Assembly (NCBI GenBank): GCA_903820745.1
Contig: CAIJIT010000229.1
Coordinates: forward strand, 56,581 to 120,580
DNA: 64,000 nt
Source: an uncultured Burkholderiales bacterium
GTDB taxonomy: Bacteria; Pseudomonadota; Gammaproteobacteria; Burkholderiales; Burkholderiaceae_C
Reading direction: 5' to 3'
Below the pieces are notes generated by a model, which did not search any database, was not told the DNA's origin, and worked only from the letters and a program-made list of their open reading frames with translations. Made by a program: the position numbers and the translations under genes. Positions 35,978-44,669 of this stretch are shown here, in pieces (positions within the stretch are counted from its first letter, which is position 1; each line of letters starts with the position of its first letter).

Positions 35978-37437
35978 GGGCCCACCAGCATCGCAGCCGC
36001 CTGCTGGTACCAGCCGTCCAGATAGGGCGGAATATAAAGGCCCAGCATCAGCCCCAGCAGCAGATGGATGAAGACCGGCAGCAAGGCCGGTTGATGGGCC
36101 AGCGGCTTCAAGGCCGTATCGCCGAAGACCATCGGCTGGACCCGGCTGAACACCGCGGCAAAGGCTAGCCCCAGCGCGATCAGCAGGAACGGCGTAGCCC
36201 AGGGTTGCTCGCGCATGGCTGTGGTGACGATCAGGAATTCGCTCGCGAACACGCCGAACGGCGGCATGCCCAGGATCGCCAGCGTACCCAGCATCAGCCC
36301 CCAGCCGACGGTCGGGCTGACGCGAATCAGGCCGCGGATTTCGTCCATCAACTGGCTGCCGGCTTTTTGCGTGGCATGTCCTACGGCAAAGAAGATCGCC
36401 GACTTGATCAATGAATGCACGGTCATGTGCAGCAGCCCGGCATAGCTGGCGATCGGCCCGCCCAGGCCGAAGGCAAAAGTCATCATGCCCATATGCTCGA
36501 TCGACGAATAGGCAAACATGCGCTTGACGTCCTTTTGCCGGATCAGGAAGAACACCGCCGCGACCACCGACAGCAGACCAAATCCCATCATCAGTTGGCC
36601 AGTCAGCTGTGGGCTGTGCAGGGCGCCGTCAGTCAGCACCTTGCAGCGCAGGATCGCGTACAACGCCACGTTGAGCAGCAAGCCGGAGAGCACGGCCGAG
36701 ACCGGCGTCGGCCCTTCGGCATGGGCGTCGGGCAGCCAGTTGTGCACCGGCACCAGGCCAACCTTGGTGCCATAGCCGATGAACAAGAAGGCAAAAGCCA
36801 GCGTGATGATATTGGGGTCGAGTTGCGACTTGACCGCGTCGAGATGGGTCCATAGCAGCGCGCCGCCGCTGGCGCCGATGACTTTTTCGGCCGCCATGTA
36901 CAGCAGCACCGTGCCGAACAGGGCTTGCGCGATGCCGACGCCGCAGAGGATGAAATATTTCCACGCAGCTTCGAGGCTGGCGGCAGTGCGGTAGACGCTG
37001 ACCAGCAGCACCGTCGTCAGCGTCGCCGCCTCCATCGCAACCCAGAGGATGCCCATATTGTTGGTCGTCAGTGCCAGCAGCATGGTGAAGTTGAACAGCT
37101 GGTACATGCTGTGATAAAGGCGCAACCGCGGCGGCGTCATCTTGCCGCGGTCCTGTTCGATGCGCATATAAGGGCGCGAAAAAATCGTCGTCGTCAGCCC
37201 GACGAAAGCCGTCAGCGTGACCAGGAAGACGTTCAGTGCATCGACATAGAACTCGCTGTCCCAGAACAGCTGCGGCCCGTCGCGGATGATCTGCGCGGTC
37301 AGCCAGCAGGCGGCCAAGAAGGTCACCCCGCTGAAAGCGACGTTGATGTCGCGTGCCCGCTGACGATGGCCGACCAGACCCAGCAGCAGGCCGCCGAGCA
37401 AGGGCGTGCCGAGCAGCAGAGCCAACGGGGCGCTCAT
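35974..37437 (-). CDS. hyfF: Membrane subunit, antiporter-like (HyfF/NuoN type)
   Basis: The protein has 487 residues from the ATG at 37437; an upstream frame to 37833 is not used because it would run back over hyfE. About 14 membrane helices include the proton_antipo core: MEAATLTTVLLVSVYRT, GYGTKVGLVPVHNWLPDAHAEGPTPVSAVLSG (conserved Lys and the helix-7 break) and VKRMFAYSSIEHMGMM. It resembles the Mrp/Nuo proton-translocating subunits. Start and stop overlap both neighbours, so stoichiometric synthesis is likely. Confidence 0.93.
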   Translation of the reverse strand: MSAPLALLLGTPLLGGLLLGLVGHRQRARDINVAFSGVTFLAACWLTAQIIRDGPQLFWDSEFYVDALNVFLVTLTAFVGLTTTIFSRPYMRIEQDRGKMTPPRLRLYHSMYQLFNFTMLLALTTNNMGILWVAMEAATLTTVLLVSVYRTAASLEAAWKYFILCGVGIAQALFGTVLLYMAAEKVIGASGGALLWTHLDAVKSQLDPNIITLAFAFLFIGYGTKVGLVPVHNWLPDAHAEGPTPVSAVLSGLLLNVALYAILRCKVLTDGALHSPQLTGQLMMGFGLLSVVAAVFFLIRQKDVKRMFAYSSIEHMGMMTFAFGLGGPIASYAGLLHMTVHSLIKSAIFFAVGHATQKAGSQLMDEIRGLIRVSPTVGWGLMLGTLAILGMPPFGVFASEFLIVTTAMREQPWATPFLLIALGLAFAAVFSRVQPMVFGDTALKPLAHQPALLPVFIHLLLGLMLGLYIPPYLDGWYQQAAAMLVGP

Positions 37438-38096
37438 TGGTCTTCTTTCAATTGCTCGAGGTGGCTGATGTCGAGGCTGTCGAATTGTTCGCGGATCTGG
37501 AACATGAACACCCCGAGGATCAATGCGCCGATCAAGACGTCGAGCGCAATGCCGAGCTCGACCACCATCGGCATGCCGTAAGTCGCTGCGGTGGCGGCAA
37601 AAAACAGGCCGTTTTCCATCGCCAGAAAGCCGATCACCTGCGGCACCGCCTTGGCCCGGGTGATCATCATCAGAAAGGACAACAGCACGCAAGCCAGGGC
37701 GATGCCCAGCGTGCCACTGGCCAAAGCGGACGAGAAATTCGCGATCGGCAGCGCCAGATTGAAGGCAAAGATCACCACGCCAATGCCGATCAACATGGTG
37801 GTCGGGATGTTGATCAGCGTTTCGACGTCCCATTTGATGTTCAGCCGATTCACGACCCGGTGCAGCAGCCAGGGGATCAGGAACACCTTCAGCACCAAGG
37901 TCATGCCGGCCGACAGGTACAGATGGGGCTGCCGGGTGACATAGCCGACCAAGGCGGTGGCCAGCACCAGCGTCGCCCCCTGCAGCGTGAATAAATGGAT
38001 CAGCGAGACGACGCGGCGCTGAGAAATCATCGCGAAGGTCAGCATCAGCAGCAAGGCGCCGAGCAGGTTGACGAACTGGGTCAGGAGGCTGCTCAT
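37434..38096 (-). CDS. hyfE: Membrane subunit HyfE
   Basis: The protein has 220 residues and about seven helices (for example LNLLGALLLMLTFAMISQRRVVSLIHLFTLQGATLVLATALVGY, and LGIALACVLLSFLMMITRAKAVPQVIGFLAMENGLFFAA). HyfE corresponds to a NuoK-like subunit with an extension and is found only in hydrogenase-4 and Ehr-type complexes, not in complex I. It begins 13 bases after hyfC and overlaps hyfF. Confidence 0.9.
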   Translation of the reverse strand: MSSLLTQFVNLLGALLLMLTFAMISQRRVVSLIHLFTLQGATLVLATALVGYVTRQPHLYLSAGMTLVLKVFLIPWLLHRVVNRLNIKWDVETLINIPTTMLIGIGVVIFAFNLALPIANFSSALASGTLGIALACVLLSFLMMITRAKAVPQVIGFLAMENGLFFAATAATYGMPMVVELGIALDVLIGALILGVFMFQIREQFDSLDISHLEQLKEDQ

Positions 38097-38109
38097 TGGA
38101 TTGCCGTCC

Positions 38110-39051
38110 TCACCTTGCGAGCAAGAGATGAACCAGCAGGCCGATCACGGCCAGCAGGAAGGCGCTGGCGAGAAATTCGGGCACGCGGAAGATGCGCATC
38201 TTGGCCGACACCGTCTCGAGCAAAGCCAGCAGCGCGCCACCGATCGCCAGCTTAAAGACCAGCATCGGCAGGGCCAGCAGCATCGCCAGCGGCGCCTGGG
38301 CTTCAGCCACTCCCCAGGGGAAAAACAGCGCCAGGCCGATGCATGAATAGGCAAACAGCTTCAGGCTTGCCGCCCATTCGAGCAAGGCCAGATGGCGGCC
38401 CGAATATTCGAGGATCAATGCTTCGTGGATCATCGTCAGTTCGAGGTGGGTGTTCGGATTGTCGACCGGCACGCGCGCGTTTTCGGCCAGCGAGACCATG
38501 ATGAACGCCACCGCAGCAAAGGCCAGCCCCGGGTAGATCGCCAGTTCGCGGTGCGCGAGCGTTTCGACGATCGTCACCAGCGAGGTCGATTGACAGATCA
38601 GCGAGGCTGAAAAAAGCACCATCAGCAGCGCCGGCTCGGCCAGGAAGCCGATCAGCATTTCGCGCCTTGCGCCCATGCTGCCGAAAGCCGTACCGACATC
38701 CATCGCGGCCAGAGAAATGAACACCCTGGCCAAAGCGAACAGGCCGACCAGCGCGATCGCATCCGCGGCCTGGGCCAGCGGCAGATCGGTCGACAGCGTC
38801 GGGATGATCGCGCAGGCCAGCAGCATGCAGCCGAACACCAGATAAGGCGCGGCACGGAACAGCGGCGAGGCATGGGTGGCAACGATCGATTCCTTGTTGA
38901 ACAGCTTGTGCAGTGTCCGGTAGGGCAGCAGCAGGCTCGGCGCCTTGCGGTTCAGTAGCCAGGCGCTGCATTGCCTGCTCCAGCCGCTGAGCAGCGGCGC
39001 CAACGCCAGCGCCAGCAGGATTTCAAGCAGTTGCGAGAGCACGCCGGTCAT
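38110..39051 (-). CDS. hyfC: Membrane subunit HyfC (NuoH-like)
   Basis: The protein has 313 residues from the ATG at 39051, overlapping the hyfB stop by one base. NuoH-type stretches include APLLSGWSRQCSAWLLNRKAPSLLLPYRTLHKLFNKESIVA, SLAENARVPVDNPNTHLELTMIHEA (the E-x-ARxP loop at the quinone-channel entry) and LLEWAASLKLFAYSCIGLALFFPWG. This subunit anchors the peripheral arm and links it to proton transfer. That loop keeps its acidic and arginine residues here. Confidence 0.92.
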   Translation of the reverse strand: MTGVLSQLLEILLALALAPLLSGWSRQCSAWLLNRKAPSLLLPYRTLHKLFNKESIVATHASPLFRAAPYLVFGCMLLACAIIPTLSTDLPLAQAADAIALVGLFALARVFISLAAMDVGTAFGSMGARREMLIGFLAEPALLMVLFSASLICQSTSLVTIVETLAHRELAIYPGLAFAAVAFIMVSLAENARVPVDNPNTHLELTMIHEALILEYSGRHLALLEWAASLKLFAYSCIGLALFFPWGVAEAQAPLAMLLALPMLVFKLAIGGALLALLETVSAKMRIFRVPEFLASAFLLAVIGLLVHLLLAR

Positions 39052-41063
39052 CACATCACCACCAGCAGCGTGGCGGTCAGCGTCAGGAAGCTGTAGAGCA
39101 GATAGACCGCAATGCGGCCCTGCTGCATCAAGCCGATCAAACGCGCCAGGTAGGCGGCCAGATCGGCCAGTGGCAGATAGAGCCAATGCCAGAAATGGTC
39201 CTCCAGCTTGATGCTGTAGCGCGGCTGTTTATCGAATGGCGTCGGCAACTCGCGCTGCATCCGGAAGAAGGGTTCGAAGATCTGCCGGATCGGCTGACCA
39301 AAGCCTTCGGCCGTGTCCTGCATGCGTGCATTGCCCCAGGGAAAGCCGCAGGCCCAGGGCGGCGCGCGCCTTATCCGGCCATGGTAGAGCAGGCGTACCA
39401 GCAGGAAAGCCAGCACAAAGCTGCCGAGGATGCCAAGCAGGAAGATTACCGGCCCGTAACTCGCCTGATCCATGCTGACCGGCGCCAGCAGCCAGCCGTT
39501 CGCCGCGTTGCGCTCGCCCAGCCCGGCTTGCACCAGTTGCTGCGTCACCGGGTCGATCAACTGGATGAACTGCATCGGCAGCAGGCCCAGCGCGAGGCAG
39601 CCCAGCGCCAGCCAGAGCATGCCGGCGCGTTCCCACCAACCGGCTTCATGGGCATGGGCGAGCTTTTCTTCACGCGGTTGGCCAAGGAAGATCACACCGA
39701 AGAACTTGACCATCGTGTAGCCCGCCAATGCCGCCACCAGCGCGATCAGCGCCGCGACCACGGGGATCAGCATCGTCAACAAGGGCAGCGGCAGGTCAGG
39801 CGTGAACAGAAAACTCTGCAGCAGCAACCATTCCGAGACAAAGCCGCCCAGTGGCGGCAAGCCTGCACTGGCCAGTACACCCAGCAGCATCAGCCAGGCG
39901 ACCCAGGGCATCGTGCGGATCAGCCCGCCAAGGTGGCCGAGATTGCGCTCCGAGGTGGCGTGCAGGACGCTGCCGGTGCCGAGGAACAGCAGGCTCTTGA
40001 AGCAGGCATGGCTGGCGACGTGATAAAGCGTGGCGGTCAACGCCAGCGCTGCCGTCGGCGCCATGTCGAAGGCCGCAAAGATCAAGGTCAGACCCAGGCC
40101 GACGAACAGCAGGCCCATGTTCTCGATCGACGAATAGGCCAGCAGGCGCTTCATGTCGGTCTGCGATGCAGCAAACACCACGCCGTAGAGCGAGGTGGCG
40201 AGCCCGACCGCCAGCAGCAGCCCGCCCCACCACCATTGCTGCATCGGCAGCAGGTCGAACGACACTCGCAGCAGGCCGTAGATGGCGGTGTTCAGCATCA
40301 CCCCGCTCATCAAGGCCGAGACCGGCGAAGGTGCTGCCGGGTGTGCTTCGGGCAACCAGACATGCAGCGGCAGCACGCCCGCCTTGGCGCCGAAGCCGAA
40401 CAAGGCCAGCAGGAAGCCGGCGCTAGCCCAGAATGGCGTCAGCTCCTGTGCGCGCATATTGGCGAAGCGGTAGTCGCCGGTGTTTGCCTGCAACACGCCA
40501 AAGCACAGCAGGATGGCGATCGCGCCGATCCGCGCCATCGTGATGTACAAATAGCCGGCGCTGCGCACTTCGGCGATGCGGTGGTTGGCAGTGACCAGAA
40601 AAAACGACGACAGCGCCATCGTTTCCCACATCACCATGAAGGCATAGGCATCGTCAGCCAGCACGACCCCGGCCATGCTGGCCAGGAAGACATGGTATTC
40701 AAGGCATAACAAGCCCGGCGGCGTGCCTTCGCCCTGGCGGAAATAGCCTGCGGCGAAAGCCGAGATGCCGGCCGAGGCGGCGCCGATCACCATCAGGAAA
40801 TAGGCTGACAAGGCGTCGAGCCGCAGATGAAAAGGCAGGCTCGGCAGACCAACCGGCAGCACCGCCACTTCGGGCGCAGCGGGCAGCGCTGCCAGGGCCA
40901 GCAAGAACAGCACCAAGCCGCAGCAGCCCCCGGCCGGGAACAGCCAGCGCGCCACCAGCTCAAGCCGATTCAGCGCCAGCACCCCCAGCGCGCCGATCAA
41001 CAACCAGCACCCCAGCAACAGCAACAACCAGTCGATCGTCAGCCACTGGGATACGGCGGTCAT
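39051..41063 (-). CDS. hyfB: Membrane subunit HyfB (NuoL-like antiporter subunit)
   Basis: The protein has 670 residues. The N-terminal 500 form the proton_antipo domain (TMALSSFFLVTANHRIAEVRSAGYLYITMARIGAIAILLCFG, GFGAKAGVLPLHVWLPEAHPAAPSPVSALMSG, MKRLLAYSSIENMGLLFVGLGL). The C-terminal region has an amphipathic stretch and a last helix, as in HyfB. It is the largest proton-moving subunit and the first Hyf gene of the operon. It begins inside the last four bases of the DUF1275 gene, which therefore belongs to the same transcript. Confidence 0.93.
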   Translation of the reverse strand: MTAVSQWLTIDWLLLLLGCWLLIGALGVLALNRLELVARWLFPAGGCCGLVLFLLALAALPAAPEVAVLPVGLPSLPFHLRLDALSAYFLMVIGAASAGISAFAAGYFRQGEGTPPGLLCLEYHVFLASMAGVVLADDAYAFMVMWETMALSSFFLVTANHRIAEVRSAGYLYITMARIGAIAILLCFGVLQANTGDYRFANMRAQELTPFWASAGFLLALFGFGAKAGVLPLHVWLPEAHPAAPSPVSALMSGVMLNTAIYGLLRVSFDLLPMQQWWWGGLLLAVGLATSLYGVVFAASQTDMKRLLAYSSIENMGLLFVGLGLTLIFAAFDMAPTAALALTATLYHVASHACFKSLLFLGTGSVLHATSERNLGHLGGLIRTMPWVAWLMLLGVLASAGLPPLGGFVSEWLLLQSFLFTPDLPLPLLTMLIPVVAALIALVAALAGYTMVKFFGVIFLGQPREEKLAHAHEAGWWERAGMLWLALGCLALGLLPMQFIQLIDPVTQQLVQAGLGERNAANGWLLAPVSMDQASYGPVIFLLGILGSFVLAFLLVRLLYHGRIRRAPPWACGFPWGNARMQDTAEGFGQPIRQIFEPFFRMQRELPTPFDKQPRYSIKLEDHFWHWLYLPLADLAAYLARLIGLMQQGRIAVYLLYSFLTLTATLLVVM

Positions 41064-41824
41064 GAGCTCAGCAACTTCAGTGAACCTCGCCTGATGTCGA
41101 TGATCAGGGGTGGCGCCGCCAAAATCAGCAGCAGGCCGGCAAGCGGCAGGGTGGCCGAGAAGCCGAATTGCTTGAATGCCAGCGCGCCGGTCAACCCGCC
41201 GACGAAGAACAACCCCAGGATCGTTGCGTGGATGAACAGCCGGTCTCGGTTGGCCACCACGAAGTGGATCTCGTTGGCCGCTTCAGTGCGGTTCCAATAA
41301 ATCAGGCGACCGAGCTCAATCCCGAGGTCGGTGACAACCCCGGTCATATGCGTGGTGCGGATCTCGGCCTGCGAAATCTTCGTCACGATGGCGTTTTGCA
41401 AACCCATGATGAAGCACAGCAGCAGCACCGCCGTCGGGACCAATAGATGCGCGAACGTACTCAGGTTGGCGCCGAGCATGCCGAACAGCAACAGCAAACC
41501 GGCTTCGGCGAGCAGGGCCAGGGCGAATTTGCTTTGCAACTGGCGCCTTCTGGCCCAGTTGAACAGGACGGCGGTGCAGGCTGCGCCGCTGATGAAAGAC
41601 AGCAAGGATGCCAACCCGCCCAATGCCACCGCGACCCCACCGGTGGCCAGGTCGTCGGCGATGGCTGAAATGATTCCGGTCATGTGCGAGGTGTAACGCT
41701 GCACCGCCAGAAACCCCCCGGCATTGATGGCGCCGGCGACGAACGCAAGAATGCCGCCGAGCTGCCGGTTCGCCAGCCTGGTGCGTTGCCGCCCGGTCAG
41801 GCGCTGCAGGAAGTCATAGGCCAT
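41060..41824 (-). CDS. DUF1275 (YoaK-like) membrane protein, first gene of the Ehr operon
   Basis: The protein has 254 residues from the ATG at 41824. A TTG at 41887 is in frame but sits on the apparent -10 box TATATT (41892-41887, minus strand), so it is unlikely. About six helices carry the DUF1275 features GAINAGGFLAVQRYTSHMTGIISAIADDLATGG and MGLQNAIVTKISQAEIRTTHMTGVVTDLGIELGR. The function of the family is unknown. The overlap with hyfB makes a role with the Ehr complex plausible; that is inference. Confidence 0.88.
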   Translation of the reverse strand: MAYDFLQRLTGRQRTRLANRQLGGILAFVAGAINAGGFLAVQRYTSHMTGIISAIADDLATGGVAVALGGLASLLSFISGAACTAVLFNWARRRQLQSKFALALLAEAGLLLLFGMLGANLSTFAHLLVPTAVLLLCFIMGLQNAIVTKISQAEIRTTHMTGVVTDLGIELGRLIYWNRTEAANEIHFVVANRDRLFIHATILGLFFVGGLTGALAFKQFGFSATLPLAGLLLILAAPPLIIDIRRGSLKLLSS

Positions 41825-41958
41825 AGGGGAGTCTTCCAGGCGCAGGGTTGGCGCGCCACAAGCGAGGCTAAATCTCTTTTTGCGCAAATATAATCAAAAT
41901 AAACGGGAAAAGCGAATGATCGATTTGATGTCAGCAGCCGTGAGCAGGCAGATTCGCC

Positions 41959-42306
41959 GTGACAGCTAAGTCTTTCTACCACTGGGAAGGCGATATTCTG
42001 GTGCTCAATGTGCTGGGCACGCCGGGCGCCTCCAAGGACGCGATCGGCAAGGTCAAGGACAAGCAGCTCAAAATCAGCGTCACCGCCGCGCCGCGTGCCG
42101 GCCGCGCCACTGACCATATGGTGCGCTTCCTGGCGGGTGAGTTCGGCGTGGCGCGGGGCGACATCGAGGTCGTTTTCGGCCGCATGAATGTCAACAAGCA
42201 GCTGCGCATCAAGGCGCCGACGATCTTGCCGGCGCTGATCGAAGCCGCGCCGGCGCTCGCCGACAAGGGCTCGCTGAAGACCGCGACCAAGCCAGCCAGG
42301 AAATAA
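41959..42306 (+). CDS. DUF167 family protein (YggU-like)
   Basis: The protein has 115 residues from the GTG at 41959. LVLNVLGTPGASKDAIGKVKDKQLKISVTAAPRAGRATDHMVRFLAGEFGVARGDIEVVFGR is the DUF167 domain (usual length 90-110), followed by a short basic tail. The role is unknown. It is divergent from the DUF1275 gene and convergent with the dehydrogenase at 42312, with only five bases between the stops. Confidence 0.9.
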   Translation: MTAKSFYHWEGDILVLNVLGTPGASKDAIGKVKDKQLKISVTAAPRAGRATDHMVRFLAGEFGVARGDIEVVFGRMNVNKQLRIKAPTILPALIEAAPALADKGSLKTATKPARK

Positions 42307-42311
42307 GCGCA

Positions 42312-43343
42312 TCAGCTGAGGCTGATCCGGCTAATCAGCGCTTGCGTGAAGGCGGCCGTGCTCGCCTTGCCACCCAGATCACCGGTGCGGACCTTGTCGA
42401 TGTTGAGCGTTTCATCGAGCGCGCGGCGCAATCGTGTGGCCATCGCGCCGAGCTGGCAATGGTCGAGCATCATCGCGGCGGCGAGCAGCAAGGCGGTCGG
42501 GTTCGCGATGCCTTTGCCGGCAATGTCGGGTGCCGAGCCATGCACGGCTTCGAAGATCGCCGCATCGGCGCCGATATTGGCGCCCGGCGCCATGCCGAGT
42601 CCGCCGACCAGACCGGCGACCAGGTCAGACAGGATGTCGCCGAACAGATTGGTCGTCACCAGCACATCGAACTGCCAGGGATTGATCACCAGCTTCATCG
42701 CGCAGGCATCGACGATGACGGTGTCGAGCTCGAACAGGCCCTTGTACTTGCGCTCATAAAGCTCGATGCCGGTTTCGAGAAAGAGGCCGGTCAGCGCCTT
42801 CATGATGTTGGCCTTGTGGACGATGGTGACCTTCTTGCGGCCCTGCTTGACCGCGAATTCGAAGGCATATTCGAGCAGCCGACGGCTGCCTTGGCGGGTG
42901 TTGATGCCGGTCGCCATCGCCACTGCATGGGGGTCACCATCAATCGGCACGTAATGCTCATGGCCGATATACAGGCCCTCGAGGTTCTCGCGCACGACCA
43001 CCAGATCGATGTTGTCGAAACGCCCGCCGGGGACAATGGTTCGCGCTGGGCGCAAGTTGGCGTAAAGCTGGAACTCCTCGCGCAGCCTGACATTGGACGA
43101 ACGGTAGCCGCCGCCCGAAGGCGTTTCAAGCGGACCCTTCAAGGCCAGTCGGGTGCGGCGGATGCTTTCCAGCGTGGCCTCGGGCAAGGGGTCACCGGCA
43201 GCGGCGACGCCGCCAAGCCCCGCGACCTGCCGGTCCCACGCAAACGGGGCCTGTAGCGCACCGAGGACGGCCAGCGTGGCTTCGACGATTTCAGGGCCGA
43301 TGCCGTCGCCGGCGATCAAGGTAGCGGGAATGGGGGTCGACAT
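42312..43343 (-). CDS. NAD-dependent isocitrate/isopropylmalate dehydrogenase family enzyme
   Basis: The protein has 343 residues from the ATG at 43343. Motifs in order: IAGDGIGPEI, LKGPLETPSGGGYRSSNVRLREEFQLYANLRPARTI (substrate loop with Arg residues), the conserved Tyr in LEGLYIGHE, KANIMKALTGLF (catalytic Lys), NLFGDILSDLVAGLVGGLGMAPGANIG (metal Asp residues) and EAVHGSAPDIAGKGIANPTALLLAAAMML. The length and the PSGGGYRS loop point to NAD-isocitrate dehydrogenase more than to LeuB, but homoisocitrate or tartrate cannot be excluded. A separate promoter lies in the divergent gap to the HD gene. Confidence 0.87.
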   Translation of the reverse strand: MSTPIPATLIAGDGIGPEIVEATLAVLGALQAPFAWDRQVAGLGGVAAAGDPLPEATLESIRRTRLALKGPLETPSGGGYRSSNVRLREEFQLYANLRPARTIVPGGRFDNIDLVVVRENLEGLYIGHEHYVPIDGDPHAVAMATGINTRQGSRRLLEYAFEFAVKQGRKKVTIVHKANIMKALTGLFLETGIELYERKYKGLFELDTVIVDACAMKLVINPWQFDVLVTTNLFGDILSDLVAGLVGGLGMAPGANIGADAAIFEAVHGSAPDIAGKGIANPTALLLAAAMMLDHCQLGAMATRLRRALDETLNIDKVRTGDLGGKASTAAFTQALISRISLS

Positions 43344-43673
43344 GGGGTGCTTGTTTCTCGAAGGTGGGTCCGAGAGCGAGCATACGCGCTGACACTTGCC
43401 GCAACCTTGCCGCAGCGCATGCAACATTTCTTCGTGGCCTCTGACCCGGGCAAACAGGCGGTTGCGGCGCTGGTTGACGATTCCGGATAATCGAGCTGGC
43501 CGGCCCGACATGCTTGGCCCGAAATCCGGATAAAGGTTTATCCGGATTGAAAAAAATGTAAAAACGTTAAAATTTTTTAATCAATTAAAGGCTTCCATGT
43601 GCGTTTTTGCGATTGCGGCTGTGTTGATTACGCTGCGTCGGCTCGGCAGGCCTGACGGCGACGGGGCCTGGAG
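43344..43673. other. Divergent intergenic region between the dehydrogenase and the HD gene
   Basis: 330 bases. The half next to the dehydrogenase is GC-rich; from about 43520 it becomes strongly AT-rich (43549-43590). It contains the palindrome listed separately. No gene is supported. Confidence 0.6.
43482..43575 (+). promoter_or_regulatory. Palindrome with three TCCGGATAA motifs and probable promoter
   Basis: 43523-43548 is a perfect inverted repeat: arms AATCCGGATAAA and its complement around GG. Another TCCGGATAA is at 43482-43490. TTGAAA at 43547-43552 and TAAAAT at 43568-43573, 15 bases apart, form a possible promoter for the HD gene whose -35 touches the palindrome. The palindrome is not followed by a T-run on either strand, so it is more likely an operator than a terminator. 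Confidence 0.5.
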
Positions 43674-44582
43674 ATGACCGACCCCGTGACCGGGCTGGAA
43701 TCTGACCAGGCAGCATTCCCCTGGCGCCGTGACAACGCCGGGAAGATCGTCCCGTTCAGCCTGCCTGATGCTTTGATCGGCCAGCTTCAGGCGCTGTTGA
43801 AAGCCCGCTTCGAAGCGGCTTTTGGTGCGAGTGAACCGCAGCGTCTGCAGGCCATGCTCGATGCGGCTGAAGTCGCGCTGACCTGCATTGCCCGCACCGA
43901 TGCGCCCTATCACAACCGTGAACATACCTTGCTGGTCTGCCTTGTGGGGCAACAGATTCTCGAGAGCAAACAGGCCCTCGGAGATCCGGTCTCGGCGTCG
44001 GATTGGGTCCACTACATCATCTCCTTGCTCTTCCACGACATCGGGTATGTCAAGGATGCGCTGCCAGGCGATCTCAAGGGATCGATGGCAGCCGATGGCC
44101 TGGGCGGTTGGCGGCAACTGCCAAGCGGGGCGACCGATGCCTTCCTGACGCCGATCCATGTCGACCGCGGTGTGGCGCTGGTCCGGCAGTTGTTTGCCAA
44201 GCATCCGCTGATCGACGCCGAAGCCCTGGGTGCCAATATTGAACATACCCGTTTCCCGGTGTCGCAGCAACTGCTCGCCCGAGGACGCAGCCGTTTTTCC
44301 TGGCCGGATCTTGTGCAAGCGGCCGACTTGATCGGCCAGCTTGCCGACCCCGCTTACCTGCAAAAGCTCCCCGCCCTCAATGCCGAGTTCGTCGAATGCG
44401 GTGTTGCTCACGGCGACGGACAGTCGGGCCATGCCGACCTGGTGCATCTATTCCCCGAGTTCTATCGCAAGGTGGCAAAGCCGTTGATGCAGGTCGGATT
44501 CGAGGTTCTGGATGGAACCACGGCGAGCCGGGTCTGGGGGGATTCCTTGCGTGCAACGCTGGCGCAATGCGAGGCGGGGTAG
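43674..44582 (+). CDS. HD-domain metal-dependent phosphohydrolase
   Basis: The protein has 302 residues. The metal ligands are YHNREHTLLV (His in the first helix) and LLFHDIGYVK (the HD pair), followed by conserved His residues in HVDRG and HTRFPV and Asp in QAADLIGQ. It resembles HD phosphohydrolases related to cyclic-nucleotide phosphodiesterases. The next gene encodes a cyclic-nucleotide-binding domain protein, 87 bases on, so a small second-messenger module is a fair inference. The substrate is unknown. Confidence 0.82.
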   Translation: MTDPVTGLESDQAAFPWRRDNAGKIVPFSLPDALIGQLQALLKARFEAAFGASEPQRLQAMLDAAEVALTCIARTDAPYHNREHTLLVCLVGQQILESKQALGDPVSASDWVHYIISLLFHDIGYVKDALPGDLKGSMAADGLGGWRQLPSGATDAFLTPIHVDRGVALVRQLFAKHPLIDAEALGANIEHTRFPVSQQLLARGRSRFSWPDLVQAADLIGQLADPAYLQKLPALNAEFVECGVAHGDGQSGHADLVHLFPEFYRKVAKPLMQVGFEVLDGTTASRVWGDSLRATLAQCEAG

Positions 44583-44669
44583 GCAGGAGAAACTCGAAGG
44601 AATGATTTGAAATTAATATCGTTTCATCCCGGGGTTTTGGTATCGATTTTTATTAATTCATGAGACACC

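Noticed and set aside
39186..40709. Long open frame (507 codons) on the plus strand
   Set aside because: Antisense shadow of hyfB in GC-rich DNA; Gln/His/Arg-rich with no domain.
33972..41063. Functional hydrogenase-4 or formate hydrogenlyase
   Set aside because: HyfG lacks all four NiFe cysteines, and HyfH, formate dehydrogenase and maturation genes are absent.
43523..43548. Rho-independent terminator
   Set aside because: A perfect hairpin, but no T-run follows on either strand in the needed position and it lies between divergent genes.
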